Below, piece after piece: positions 11,871 to 22,143 of a stretch of 64,000 nt of DNA. The DNA is from Branchinecta lynchi (Eukaryota; Arthropoda; Branchiopoda; Anostraca; Branchinectidae). Position 1 is the stretch's first letter. Each line of letters starts with the position of its first letter. The stretch lies in contig JAKZAP010000017.1 of assembly GCA_023053575.1 (NCBI GenBank), positions 6,083,501 to 6,147,500 on the forward strand, read 5' to 3'. Both the position numbers and the translations under genes were made by a program. Under the pieces are notes generated by a model. It did no database searches. It was not told the origin of the DNA and worked only from the letters and a program-made list of their open reading frames with translations.

Positions 11871-11935
11871 CTGACACTACTGCAAATACGTTCACTTCCG
11901 TCAGTCCTGGCTGAATGGTTAGCACGGGTGCGCGC

Positions 11936-12489
11936 CCCTACATAGACACGACGCTACGTAGACACGTCAGTAAGTGGACAAAATCCGACGCTACATGGAC
12001 AAATTTCCCGACACTACGTGGACAAAAAAAAACCGACACTACGTGGACACGACGGTACATCGAACGACGCTACGTAGACACGACGGTACATCGAACGACA
12101 CTACGTAGACACGACGGTACGTCGAACGACACTACGTAGACACGACGGTACGTCGAACGACACTACGTGGACACGTCACTACGAGGACAAAATCCGACAC
12201 TACGTCGAAAATCAAAAAGTGTCTACGTAGTGTCGGTACCTGTACCGTCGTGTCTATGTAGTGTCGGTACTTGTACCGTCGTGTCCATGTAGTGTCGGTA
12301 CCTGTACCGTCGTGTCCATGTAGTGTCGGTCTTCGTACCGTCGTGTCTCTGTAGTGACGTGTCCATCTACTGACGCTTTTTTCGTTTCGATGTAGTGTCG
12401 TGTCCATGTACTGACGCTTTTTTCGTTTCGATGTAGTGTCGTGTCTTCGTAGTGTCGCCTGTGTGTTTTGTCTCTGTAGTGTCGCCAGT
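11936..12489. mobile_element. CTACGTAG foldback element, copy 1
   Basis: The left arm repeats a 31-bp unit containing GACACTACGTAGACACGACG. From about 12217 the right arm repeats the complementary 31-bp unit (GTGTCTACGTAGTGTCGG). The whole can fold into a long hairpin centred near 12210. The outer parts are less regular and contain TTTTTTCGTTTCGATGTAGT twice. A second, nearly identical copy lies at 17770-18275. No protein is encoded. Confidence 0.8.
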
Positions 12490-12824
12490 AAGTTAAAATT
12501 CTCCAGCGTTTCTATTTTAAGGAATATAGGATGTATTGCTAGCTAGCTTCACTTTTGTTTCTTGGTTTCAGTCCGCCCATGTTTGTAGTCATGTTCGGCG
12601 CCCGGACAGTAGATGGTGCTAAGGGTTTGCGGAAGCCGTTTTATATATAATGGAAAGCTTGACGGTGGGAATCGGATTGCATGTTTCTGAGCTTGAGCAT
12701 GCGTGGGTTAGTAGTTTGGGGTCCTGAAGATATAGTAGGATGGTTGAAATTCTGACCAGACTTACGGTTCATCAGCAACATTTCTTCCCCTAGGCTAGCT
12801 TAGAGATTCCGCATGCGACCATAT

Positions 12825-12967
12825 CCAGTCGGTTTTTCTTGAAATCAGTCGATTTTTTTCAAAACTTTCGTTTTCTCCGGCAAAAATAGTCGGTAAAAAT
12901 GACCGCCATTTGGTAAAAACCTTGCCCCCCCCCAAAAAAAAAAATATTTTGGCTAGTAACGCCTCTG
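12825..12967 (+). repeat. interspersed repeat R8, copy 1
   Basis: Sequence from CAGTCGATTTTTTTCAAAA through a C-run and A-run to TTTTGGCTAGTAACGCCTCTG matches 28607-28771 in order and orientation. The nature of the repeat is unknown. Confidence 0.65.
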
Positions 12968-13087
12968 ATCCTGAATATCGTCAAGTGAACTGTAAATCAC
13001 AGTCTGCTGATTGTCCCCAGAGTCACCAAGGGTCACATCCCCAAGGACTTGCAATCCTCATCTGTCAACACAATGAAAATACGCACC

Positions 13088-14004
13088 AATATGCTTTTAA
13101 AACGGGATGTTCTAAAAAAGATAATCACATGATCAAAATCTATTCTTCAGCGTGTTAAAAAACAACAACAAAATAATATCGAAAGAAGGGAATAATTGAC
13201 TTTGCAGTCAGTTGAACTTTATCCTTCTCAATCGTAGACATCGTGACGGATGAAAACTTGGAACAATATCTTATATAATCTAGTTGGTATCAGAAAGCTA
13301 TGCGTAACTTTCCAGGATTAACATACCATAGATGACACTAAAAATTATTATGAAACTACCTCATTGTTTTACATTTTCATTTGTATCCGTCGCGTAAACA
13401 GTTAACCCTAAGTTAGAGCGATACACCATCGACACAAACTTTCTTCCCGTCAGATTTATAGAAATCGAATACAACGTGCACCCATTTGCAAAAATTTCTA
13501 GACCCTCGTGAACCGATTCCTACTTACAAGTCCCTCTTCCGTGATGGACATCAAGTTCACAGAAAACAAATAATGGGTAGGCCTACACCAGCTAGCAAAA
13601 GCTGCAAAGCCCTCATCGCTGAAGATGATTGTAGCATAACAGCCGATCATTACTTACAAGTCCTTTGCATATCTTACCACTGGGAACCAAATTGTTCTTA
13701 CCATCGAATACACCGGAAACAAATAACAGTTACACCAACTAGCAAAAGGTGCAAACCCCTCATTGCCGAAGATGATTATGAGCTAACAGTAGACTGTTTC
13801 TTAGAAGTCCCCTACATCTCTCACAACTGGTATCGCCTATTTTTGGTTTCAGTGTGTACCTTACTACTGAAGTTGTCAACCCCTTGAAATTTTCAGACTG
13901 GTGTTATCTCATGAAGGAATTTTTGTACCAAGAAATGGATGACGAAACAATAGATGGCAGCACTTTCGGACCCGTGTGAAAAAGCCACTTTTTTGTTTCT
14001 GTAG
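13088..14004 (+). repeat. interspersed repeat R3, copy A, left part
   Basis: Matches 46068-47725 over its whole length (for example AACAACAACAAAATAA, GGAACAATATCTTATATAAT, TTTCTGTAG). Copy B contains the core twice, this copy once. It is interrupted at 14005 by a family A element and resumes at 15595. Confidence 0.85.
13486..13887 (+). other. recurrent unrecognised open frame inside R3
   Basis: A 133-codon frame with an internal duplication: HRKQIMGRPTPASKSCK...EDDCSITADHY and HRKQITVTPTSKRCK...EDDYELTVDCF. Homologous frames occur at 46142-46411 (ended by TGA at 46409) and 46988-47230 (ended by TAA). I know no protein family that fits. It may be a decayed gene carried by the repeat, or an open stretch shared by descent without coding function. 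Confidence 0.4.
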
Positions 14005-15594
14005 GTTTTTGGGATCCCAAAACGTAAGTGGAGGGATACCTATGACATCGCAAAAGTTGTCCGTCTGTCCGTCTGTCCGTCCGTCCGTCTGTCCGTCCGT
14101 CCGTCCGTCTGTCCGTCCGTCTGTAAGCACGATAACTCTCGAAGGGAACGAGATATTTTGATGAAACTTGGTGTGAGGGTTCGTTGGGTCGTCGGACCAG
14201 TCAAGTTCGTAGATGGGCCTTGTAGCTCTACATTTAGGGGTGGGGGAGGGGATTCAAATTAAGGGATAAACAAAATATTTTGAAACAGCTAATGTGATAG
14301 TCAATTATGGGGTAAGAAGACATGCTGAACACGATGGTGAAAACTATTTTGTCATCGGACAAGTAGTTCGCCCGGAATCCGGCCAAAACCGGAAAGTTTG
14401 TTGAAAGTAAAAGTTTTATTCGAAGTTGATTAGATGTTCGATTTAGCGGTAGGAAGACATGGTGAAGACGATGGTGAAAACTATTTTGTCATCGGACAAG
14501 TAGTTCGCCCGGAATCCGGCCAAAACCGGAAAGTTTGTTGAAAGTAAAAGTTTTATTTGAAGTTGATTAGATGTTCGATTTAGTGGTAGGAAGACATGCT
14601 GAAGACGATGGCGAAAATTATTTTATCGACGGACAAGTATTTCGCCCGGAATCCGGCCCAAACCGGAAAGTTTGTTGAAAGTAAAAGTTTTATTTGAAAT
14701 TGATTAGATGTTCGATTTAGGGGTCGGAAAACATGCTGAAGACGATGGTGAAAACTATTTTCTCAACGGACAAGTATTTCGCCGGGAATCCGGCCCAAAC
14801 CGGAAAGTTGGTTGAAAGTAAAAGTTTTATTTGAAGTTGATTAGATGTTCGATTTAGAGGTAGGAAGACATGCTGACGACGATGGTGAAAACTATTTTCT
14901 CGACGGACAAGTATTTCGACCGGAATCCGGCCCAAGCCGGAAAGTTTGTCAAAATTAAAAGTTTTATTTGGAGTTGATTAGATGTTCGATTTAGGGCAAG
15001 AAGACATGCTGAACACTTATGTGAAAACAATTTTCTACCCGGACATGTAGTTCGTCCGGAATCCGGCCAAAACCGGAAATCTGTTGGAAGTCAAAGTTTT
15101 ATTTCTAGTTGATTAGATAAGCAATTTAGGGTAAGAAGAGATGCTGAGTCCCTGTATGACAATCATATTTTACCCGGACATATAGTTCGACCGGAATCCG
15201 ACTGGAATCGGAAAATTTGTTATAAGCTAAATTTCTATTTGAATCTGATTAGATGTTCATTACTGGGGAAAGAAGATACCCTGATTTCGTCTTTGAGCTT
15301 CCTTTTTTCGCCGGACAAGTAGTTCTGGAGTTCGGCCGGAACCGGGAAATTGGCAGAAGTGGCAGGAAGTTTTCGTCAAAACAGATATGACTAAAGGGTA
15401 AAAACAACAGGCTGAATCCAAATCTGAACTTGATTTTCTCAGGTGATTAGCTATTTGGCCTTAATCTGTTTCTGAATTTTAGTTGTAAAAATGTTCAAGG
15501 AGTCTGGTGAAGACTGGATCTGGCTAAGACAAGACCCAGTTGTCTGGATCAGATATTGAATTTTTGGGATCCCATCGAAACCTTTGGTCTTGTT
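14005..15594 (+). mobile_element. family A element, copy A2, complete and precisely bounded
   Basis: Inserted into R3; the empty relative at 47711-47735 fixes both edges. Left end G, T5, GGGATCCCAAAACG; right end TGGGATCCCATCGAAACC then GGTCTTGTT. In order: a long (GTCC/GTCT)n tract at 14059-14123, the CGATAACTCTCGAAGGG and GATGAAACTTGG block, a GGGGTGGGGGAGGGG stretch, about seven tandem units of 135-138 bp (14300-15270), then a unique right part. It encodes no enzyme. This is the best reference copy in the window. Confidence 0.88.
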
Positions 15595-16061
15595 CTATTT
15601 ATCACTCAAAGAAGATATGTTGGCTGCGGGGCCGGGTAACTGCCGCATATATTTAACATTTATAGATTTTAGTCCATCTTCAATTTGAAACTGGTGCCTG
15701 CTTGCTTGCGTGCTAGAACGGAGCTTTCCACTCGAAAGCAGTTACATGGTTTGATGAAATGAAAGGTTCGCTACACAACTTCAGATAGTCCTCTCTGACA
15801 TGGGCTATATAACTCCACTTCACTTCGCACACCGTAGGCTCTGGCTCGAGGACAAGCAAAAACCATCCTTATTGGCCCCAGGCAAGAGTTCTGAGCTTTC
15901 CAAAATGTAATGTCATATTCATCAATCCGGCCTAAGGTCCACACTTTCCGTAAAATCCGCACAGGTTAGACCCTTACCAGTTACTAGGAATAAAATGAAA
16001 TCGGCGACATAGCATATAAAAAAAAACTCAGGACAAAACCAAAGTGTTGCTCTCGCAACAC
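15595..16061 (+). repeat. interspersed repeat R3, copy A, right part, ending in a hairpin
   Basis: Continues the match to copy B (47729-48199), including AAGAAGATATGTTGGCTG and CTGGTGCCTGC. It ends with GTGTTGCTCTCGCAACAC at 16044-16061, a perfect 7-bp stem with a 4-base loop. The same hairpin ends copy B, so it is probably the element terminus. Confidence 0.85.
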
Positions 16062-16101
16062 AAAAATGTAAATACGTGAAATTAAAAGAAAGAAGTTTCC
16101 C

Positions 16102-16168
16102 TACAAGACACTGTTGTCTGGATCAAATATTAAATTTTTGGGATCCCATCGTAACCTTTGGTCTTGTT
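16102..16168 (+). mobile_element. family A right-end fragment
   Basis: ACAAGACACTGTTGTCTGGA through TGGGATCCCATCG to GGTCTTGTT matches only the last 65 bp of family A. A solo right end. Confidence 0.7.
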
Positions 16169-16345
16169 CTTTTTACCGTTAATTACGCGCGTATATCTTT
16201 GAATTCCGCCAGGGGATCTAGCAGATGGGCTGACGGCAAGAATTTACAGAGTCACTCCCACAAGAGAGGCCGGATTGACCTCCAAAGAGGCATAATTAGA
16301 ACCCCACCAAGTTTTGTTGTCGGTTCTGTTTGGAAGCTTTGATTG
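16169..16345 (+). repeat. interspersed repeat R9, copy 1
   Basis: TTTGAATTCCGCCAG, then GCAGATGGGCTG and the following CCACCAAGTTTTG match 17218-17420 in order. The unit includes a diverged GGCCGGATTGACC segment reminiscent of family B, so R9 may be a distant relative. Confidence 0.6.
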
Positions 16346-17217
16346 GTCTGAACTGGATTATCCTGAATATCGTCAAGTTATAGCTTGTTACACGGGGCCG
16401 AAACAGCGGCCAATTCTCGATTATCGGCTGATTTACGCGCGTACTTACCGGTTGAAAAAAAAAACAGCGGTCGATCTTCCAAATAGGCGCGTATTATTGA
16501 GATAAGGTGAATTCTCGGAATGCGACCTTTGATGTCTCAAGGGATAGTATACAAACCGTATTTAGGGGAATTAGGTGAAACTTGGTGAGTGTTAGGTCAA
16601 TCCAGTTCAAATTCTGTCGGACCGATGTTGAGCATAGCATGGTTTTTCATCCGAGGATTACTAAACGATTTCGAAAAAGGTACATCAGCGGATGTCTGTT
16701 TATGCTTGATTTTCCCATTCAGCCCTCATTAAAAAGTGACTGAACAATAATAAAAGTTGCATTCTGTTTTCGTATTATTTATTTTATAGATAATTATCCC
16801 TTATGTTCTCATATAAACATGAAAATATTTAAATTAATTTTATTTACTTTGTGAGTTAAAATTGCTAAGTCGCCTGAAATCTGTCAACTAGGTATTTGGC
16901 TGTGACACACCCATAAGATGTTTTGTGTTAATTTCATACGTTTTGTTACAAACAAAGAGAATATTCGAAATTTCGGAAGTTTTGCAGTTTCGCAACAGTT
17001 GATACGTCGTATTGAGCAGGTCAGCCGCTGTTTACGCGTTTATTTCGGTCCCGTGTGAACAGGCTTTTAGATTGAAAACCCTAAATTACAGTCTGCTGGT
17101 CATCCCAAAGGGTTTATAATCCTCATCGATCGTGAAACCCGTGAAAATGATGAAAACCCGATGAAAAACCGTGATGTAAATCCGCGAAAATCCGCACGTG
17201 GCTGAGTTTGGATTATT
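16346..17217. other. no feature recognised
   Basis: Mostly AT-rich sequence with no frame above about 60 codons. CCTGAATATCGTCAAGTT at 16361 recurs near 12972, so some ancient repeat material is present. Confidence 0.4.
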
Positions 17218-17420
17218 TTTTAACCGCTAACTACATGCGTATCATATTTGAATTCCGCCAGCACTCCTAGCAGATAGGCTGCTGGCAAGAGCTTACAGAC
17301 TCGCTCCCCCCACAGAGACCGGATTGGGTTCGGACTCCTAAAGAGACACAACTAGAATCCTAGCTCTTAGTTCCAACCAAGTTTGGTTTGGACCCGACCA
17401 TCCTTTCGGGTCTGTTTGCT
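17218..17420 (+). repeat. interspersed repeat R9, copy 2
   Basis: Matches 16169-16345, with TTTGAATTCCGCCAG, GCAGATAGGCTGCTGGCAAG and CCAACCAAGTTTGG. Downstream it runs into CCCGCCCTCCCC and GGGTCGGATCG, similar to family B units. Confidence 0.6.
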
Positions 17421-17769
17421 GATCATTGAATTCTGGAAAGCCCCCGCCCTCCCCTAACCTATGGGTCGGATCGCAACCGGACTTGTTTCTGTCTATTTGA
17501 GGTCTTAAGCTTTATTTGGGTACAAAATTTCATAGTCCTCGCTTTCTTATGAGGGCCCGAAATCGAGATCCCGCAGACGCACAAACCAAAGCCAAATTTT
17601 AACAGATAGCAGAGACAAGGTTGGGGTGTCATCTAGCGACTTTAAATTAAGTGTTGGCGTACGCAAAGGGGAGCAGGCAGAAACCTTATTGTTATTTTGA
17701 ACTTAAACATGTAAAAAAAAAAAAAATCCTGGACAATATCCTAAGCTGGAATTTCGTCATGGAAGAGAC

Positions 17770-18275
17770 CCAAATTTCCGACACTACAGGGACACGACGC
17801 TACATGGACACGTCAGAACGAAGAAAAACAAAGGCCCGACACTACGAAGACACGTCACTACGTCGAAAACGAAAAGGCGTCGCTACATAGACACGACGGT
17901 ATGTCGAACGACGCTACGTAGACACGACAGTACATCGAACGACACTACGTAGACACGACGGTACATCGAACGACACTACGTAGACACGACGGTACGTCGA
18001 ACGACACTACGTGGACACGTCACTACGAGGACAAAATCCGACACTACGTCGAAAATCAAAAAGTGTCTACGTAGTGTCGGTACCTGTACCGTCGTGTCTA
18101 TGTAGTGTCGGTACCTGTACCGTCGTGTCCATGTAGTGTCGGTACCTATACCGTCGTGTCCATGTAGTGTCGGTCTTCGTACCGTCGTGTCTCTGTAGTG
18201 ACGTGTCCATGTACTGACGCTTTTTTCGTTTCGATGTAGTGTCGTGTCTTCGTAGTGTCGTGTCTACGTAGAGAC
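17770..18275. mobile_element. CTACGTAG foldback element, copy 2
   Basis: Nearly identical to copy 1 from about 17890 to 18255, including the centre at about 18060 where GACACTACGTCG turns into GTGTCTACGTAG. It has four or so 31-bp units per arm. The outer edges differ from copy 1. Both copies lie in YPEL intron 1 in the same orientation, 5.8 kb apart. Confidence 0.8.
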
Positions 18276-18282
18276 ATCATCC

Positions 18283-18352
18283 CGTTAGCACTGTGAACTC
18301 ACAAGCGAAGGATCGCTGGTTCGAGTCTCGGTGGTGCCTACCGTTTTGTTTG
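18283..18352 (+). other. weak tRNA-like segment
   Basis: GTTAGCAC and, 26 bp later, GGTTCGAGTC resemble the end of an A box and a B box of a Pol III promoter, but the arms do not fold into a cloverleaf. It may be a remnant of a tRNA-derived SINE or a tRNA pseudogene. It abuts the outer end of foldback copy 2. Confidence 0.3.
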
Positions 18353-18956
18353 GGCGACAGTTAGTGGCGTTTCCCTATAAGACAAGCGAAAGTCCACTCA
18401 GCTTCAAATAGGTACCTAGAGAAACTTCGGGAAAAGCATGGGTGTGTCGGATGATTTGCCCCTTGACGTTGTTTCTTGTAAATTTATAATCCCTTTGCTC
18501 ATCATTCCTAAATTAATTCCATATGAATCCGTTCCACATGAATCAACAGTGACTAGTTAGCAATGTCGTAATCGAGTTGAGAGTTAAATATCTGCCTGTA
18601 GTGGGTTAGGCTCATCCTTCAGAACTTCTTAAATGTCTATTTTCGTTTATATTTATGTTCTTTCACTCAATCAATCAAGTTTAATCCAAATAGCTAAAAG
18701 CTAGAAGAGGAGTAAAATTATATTTTTGTTCTTGCTCGAAACGTGTTGCTTTGTCGGAGAATGATGTTTCCCAACAAAAGAGGAAAACACACAAGAATCT
18801 TGAAGCTTGTCCAGGTTTTGATAGCACAGTTAGGACGATATTTTATTTTTATTTTAAACAACGGATACTTGGACATACTAGTCCTAATCTAGACTCGAGG
18901 TTCTTCTTGACACAAACCTAGTCTCTCATGTTGGTTACCGGAATACCAGCCAATAC
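18353..18956. other. nothing recognised
   Basis: Intronic sequence without a clear repeat signature or open frame. Confidence 0.4.
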
Positions 18957-19080
18957 AGTGTCAGTAAGTTTCGTAATCGATAGCACAAGGATGCGCAGTT
19001 TCAACAGATAACACTTGCGATGTCATCTGTTGTGTTTTTGAAAACGTTATACATTAAATGTTATATATGGTTTGACGCCA
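18957..19080 (+). mobile_element. R5 element fragment
   Basis: AAGGATGCGCAGTTTCAACA and the following GATAACACTTG match the left half of the intact R5 copy at 22144-22436. The right half is missing. Confidence 0.65.
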
Positions 19081-19149
19081 AGCTGACCATTCATTTCAAA
19101 TAAACGAGATTCCTGTTGTTATTGTGGTAGATTTTATGATTTAGTTTTT

Positions 19150-20955
19150 GTTTTTATGGCACTTGCTGCCTCTGGCTCAGTGCCATATACCGATCACAAT
19201 TCCGTCTGTCGGTCTGTCGGTCGGTCCGAGTTTTTCGTCATACTTTTTCGAGTTAGGGTACTTCCAGATGTGCTAGGACAATGAAACTTGGCAGGCATAT
19301 CAGGGACCCGACCAAATTAACCTGGAAATAATCAGTTTCCCGATCCGACCATATGCGTGGGAGTGGGGGATGCTGGAAACTTGAAAATTTAGGGCATTTT
19401 GTCACACTTTTTCGAGTTAGGGTACTTCCAGATGTGCTAGGACCATGAAACTTGGCAGGCATATGAGAGACCCGACCAAACAAACTTAGAAATAATCAGT
19501 TTTCCGATCCGACCATTTTGGTATATATATTTGTGATGTCCCGTTTAAAGTTGACCGGATTCGGTAGTCAGGGGGGTGTGGGGGGGGGGGGGAGACCGGA
19601 AATTTCAAGAAACGGTTAGAATGGAGGAATCGGAGTGAAACTTGATGGGAAGAACAAGCATCTGCTCTAGATAAATTCTTTAGACCATTGTACACTTATG
19701 GGGTGGAGGGGTTTTCCGGAATTCTGGTCATGGCGGTTTTGGGGATTTTCACGATGCAACTTAGCAGGCATATCAGGGACCCGATCAAACTGACTTCAAA
19801 ATAAAAAATTTGTCGATCTGATAATGGTTGGGGGAGTGGAGGGAGGGGGATCCGGAATTTTCAGTCATGCGTAACTTTGCAATGGGTGATCGGATTCGAG
19901 TGAATTTAAGAATTGAACAGAGGACATTTCTCCGGTGATCTTTTTCATATCCGGACCGGATCCGGCAACTATTGGGGGGGGGGATACGTGACCCCCCGGA
20001 TGGAACTTTGTTGGGAAGAACAAACAGATGCTCTAGGTAAATCATTTACTGAATCGGATTGGCTACTGGCACCGTGGGGGAGCTGGGGAGGGGGGGCGGA
20101 AATCTCGAGAAACGGTTAGAATGATGGTATCGAAGTGAAACTTGCTGGAAAGAACAAACATATAATCCATGTAAATCTTTTACACAATTTGACTGGATCC
20201 TGACACTTGAGGGGGGGGGGGAGGGGTGTTTCTCGGAATTCCTGTTTTTTTAGGATTTTCACGACGAAACTTGGAAGGCATATCAGCGACCCGGTCAAAC
20301 TGACTTGGAATAAAAAAAAATCCTCAATATGATAATCTTGGGGGGGGGGGGTGAGTTTGGAGAATCCGGAATATTGAGTCATGTGTAACTTTGGAACGGG
20401 GGATCGGGTTCGATTGAAATTTAATAATTGAACAGAGGACATTTTTCTCTGGTGATCTTTTTTGTTTCCGGACCAAATCCGGCAATTATTGGAGGAAGGG
20501 CGGAAAATACTTTGGGAATGACAAACAGATGCTCTGGATTAATCATTTACAAAACCGGATTGGCTCCGGGTATTGTGGGTGGAGTTGGAGGGGGGGGGGG
20601 GGGCTGGGATTCCTGTGATCGCGAATTATGGTACTTCCAGATGTGTTAGGGCGATGAAACTTCGCTGGAATATTGGAGATTCAACAACATTTGCTTAGAA
20701 ATTGCTACTTGCCAAATCTGATTATTCCTTAAAGTACCAATCTTGACCACAAAGTAAAAAAAAATACTTTTAAGCAATATATGCATGTTCATGATGCCCA
20801 TCAGCCCATTAGCATTTTTGCCTCAAGGGTTTTGATTACAAATGATGTTCGAGCTCCTTTAGAGTGCGCATCTCAACCGCAAAGTCGAAACTTACTTTTG
20901 ATCAATCAAAACATCTTAACCCATGCAAGTGTCATATGAGCTTACAGCTCTTGTT
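19150..20955 (+). mobile_element. family B element, copy B5, complete ends
   Basis: Left end GTTTTTATGGCACTTG with a partial return arm (CAGTGCCATATA). Right end AAGTGTCATATGAGC then CTCTTGTT. The interior has repeated GATGAAACTTGG-type cores and long G-runs (19571-19592, 20210-20222, 20340-20351, 20590-20603), then a short GATGCCCATCAGCCC module. Confidence 0.78.
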
Positions 20956-21121
20956 TCGCTGAGGACGGTTTGCCGGAAGTGCAACCGAAATATCTGAAAT
21001 TGTATTTATCCTTCGCACATCATCTTGGAGGGGTAACTAGCTGACCAAGAAAAAAACCGAAAATCTCGTTTTCTGTTTTATTTTAAATAAATACTCTCTG
21101 AGCCCAAGCTGACTTTGAAAC

Positions 21122-21197
21122 ATATATTCAAACAATGTTTACAACGGATATACGTCGTAGCTGATGTATATCCGTTGTAAACATCGTTTGAATATAT
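21122..21197. repeat. 32-bp inverted repeat hairpin (R6 type)
   Basis: Arms at 21122-21153 and 21166-21197, beginning ATATATTCAAACAATG and reading ACAACGGATATAC near the 12-base loop, differ at about two bases. Related sequence (TTTACAACGGATA, GTAGCTGACGTATCCG) occurs at 46024 and 49726, so the hairpin belongs to a dispersed family. Confidence 0.75.
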
Positions 21198-21214
21198 TTA
21201 TTTTTGATCTTATG

Positions 21215-21345
21215 GATATCAAGCATTGCCAGGAAGAGCCGAAAATTATCTGCTGACTTTTTGGTTTGCCGTCACGATATCTTAAAAGTCTGCAAATGCT
21301 GTTGTGTTTATCTGTTATGAAACTTTTGAAAGTATATTTCACGCA
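21215..21345 (+). mobile_element. R5 element, right-half fragment
   Basis: TTGCCAGGAAGAGCCGAAAA, CTGCTGACTTTTTGG and TTATCTGTTATGAAAC align in order with the right half of the R5 copy at 22144-22436. Confidence 0.55.
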
Positions 21346-22143
21346 AAATATTCCGTCTTGTATAGCAACCAACTTCGAGCAAGAACAAAAATAAACATGA
21401 AAGGATGATATTCAAAAAGTAAAAAATCACAATGCTCATGGAAGGAAATTAAGAATCCCGGCTTCGTCGAATCGCATCCGTGTGGTGAACAAAGGGGCTA
21501 GCTATTTACGGGTAGCTGTCTGAAAGAAGTGGTTCTGTTTTTGTAGTGTTTAGGACACTTTTATGAAAGGGAAAAGTTGCTGGTATTACGAAATACAGAG
21601 GGATTTTTGTGTGTAGAAACAGTGTATTTGAGGACCTTTATCCGTTTATCTATTCAGCGGTCTGGTAAATTCGTTCACAAACCACTACAGTTACCTTGTA
21701 TGATTTGGTAATAGGAGTTAACATTGGTGAAATTTTTTTAGTCAAAACTTATGTTCGTTGATAGAACGAAGCAAGTCTAATTAGTGAGCTTTTTACGTCA
21801 ATGTGGTTAACGTTACAAAACATGACTCCGAACATCGAAATGTGTCAAGGAAGAAAAAGAAGAATTAAACCGAAACAGGGGTCCTGTCTTAAGGAATAAG
21901 ACAATCAAAACAAGTGTCCTGCCTTTCCTTGTTTTCCGCGTGATCCAGTGATCTGGTCGGAAAAAAAAACGTTCATCTAACCGTCCCCGTGTCGCAGTAT
22001 TTCAATGAACCTGGAATGAACCCAAAGACGGATATTCCCCCCCTCCCGCTCCGGTTAAGATTTATTTTGGGAGCATAGTTTTCGCTGGAATGTGTCATTT
22101 GAAATAAACGATCCGAAAAGCAATTGTCTTTGAAATTGAGGGG

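Noticed and set aside
13118..13158. HMIK peptide (KDNHMIKIY) as YPEL C-terminus
   Set aside because: It occurs in repeat R3, also at 46640, lies before exons 2 and 3, and lacks the other conserved residues.
14717..14935. Minus-strand frames in family A units (MGRIPVEILVRRENSFHH...)
   Set aside because: Unit spacing of 135-138 bp does not keep frame consistently and the same peptide appears in several frames; no protein family fits.
14300..15270. CRISPR-like array
   Set aside because: Units of about 137 bp are contiguous without unique spacers, inside a eukaryotic mobile element.
18283..18352. Functional tRNA gene
   Set aside because: A and B box-like words are present but the acceptor, anticodon and T stems do not pair.
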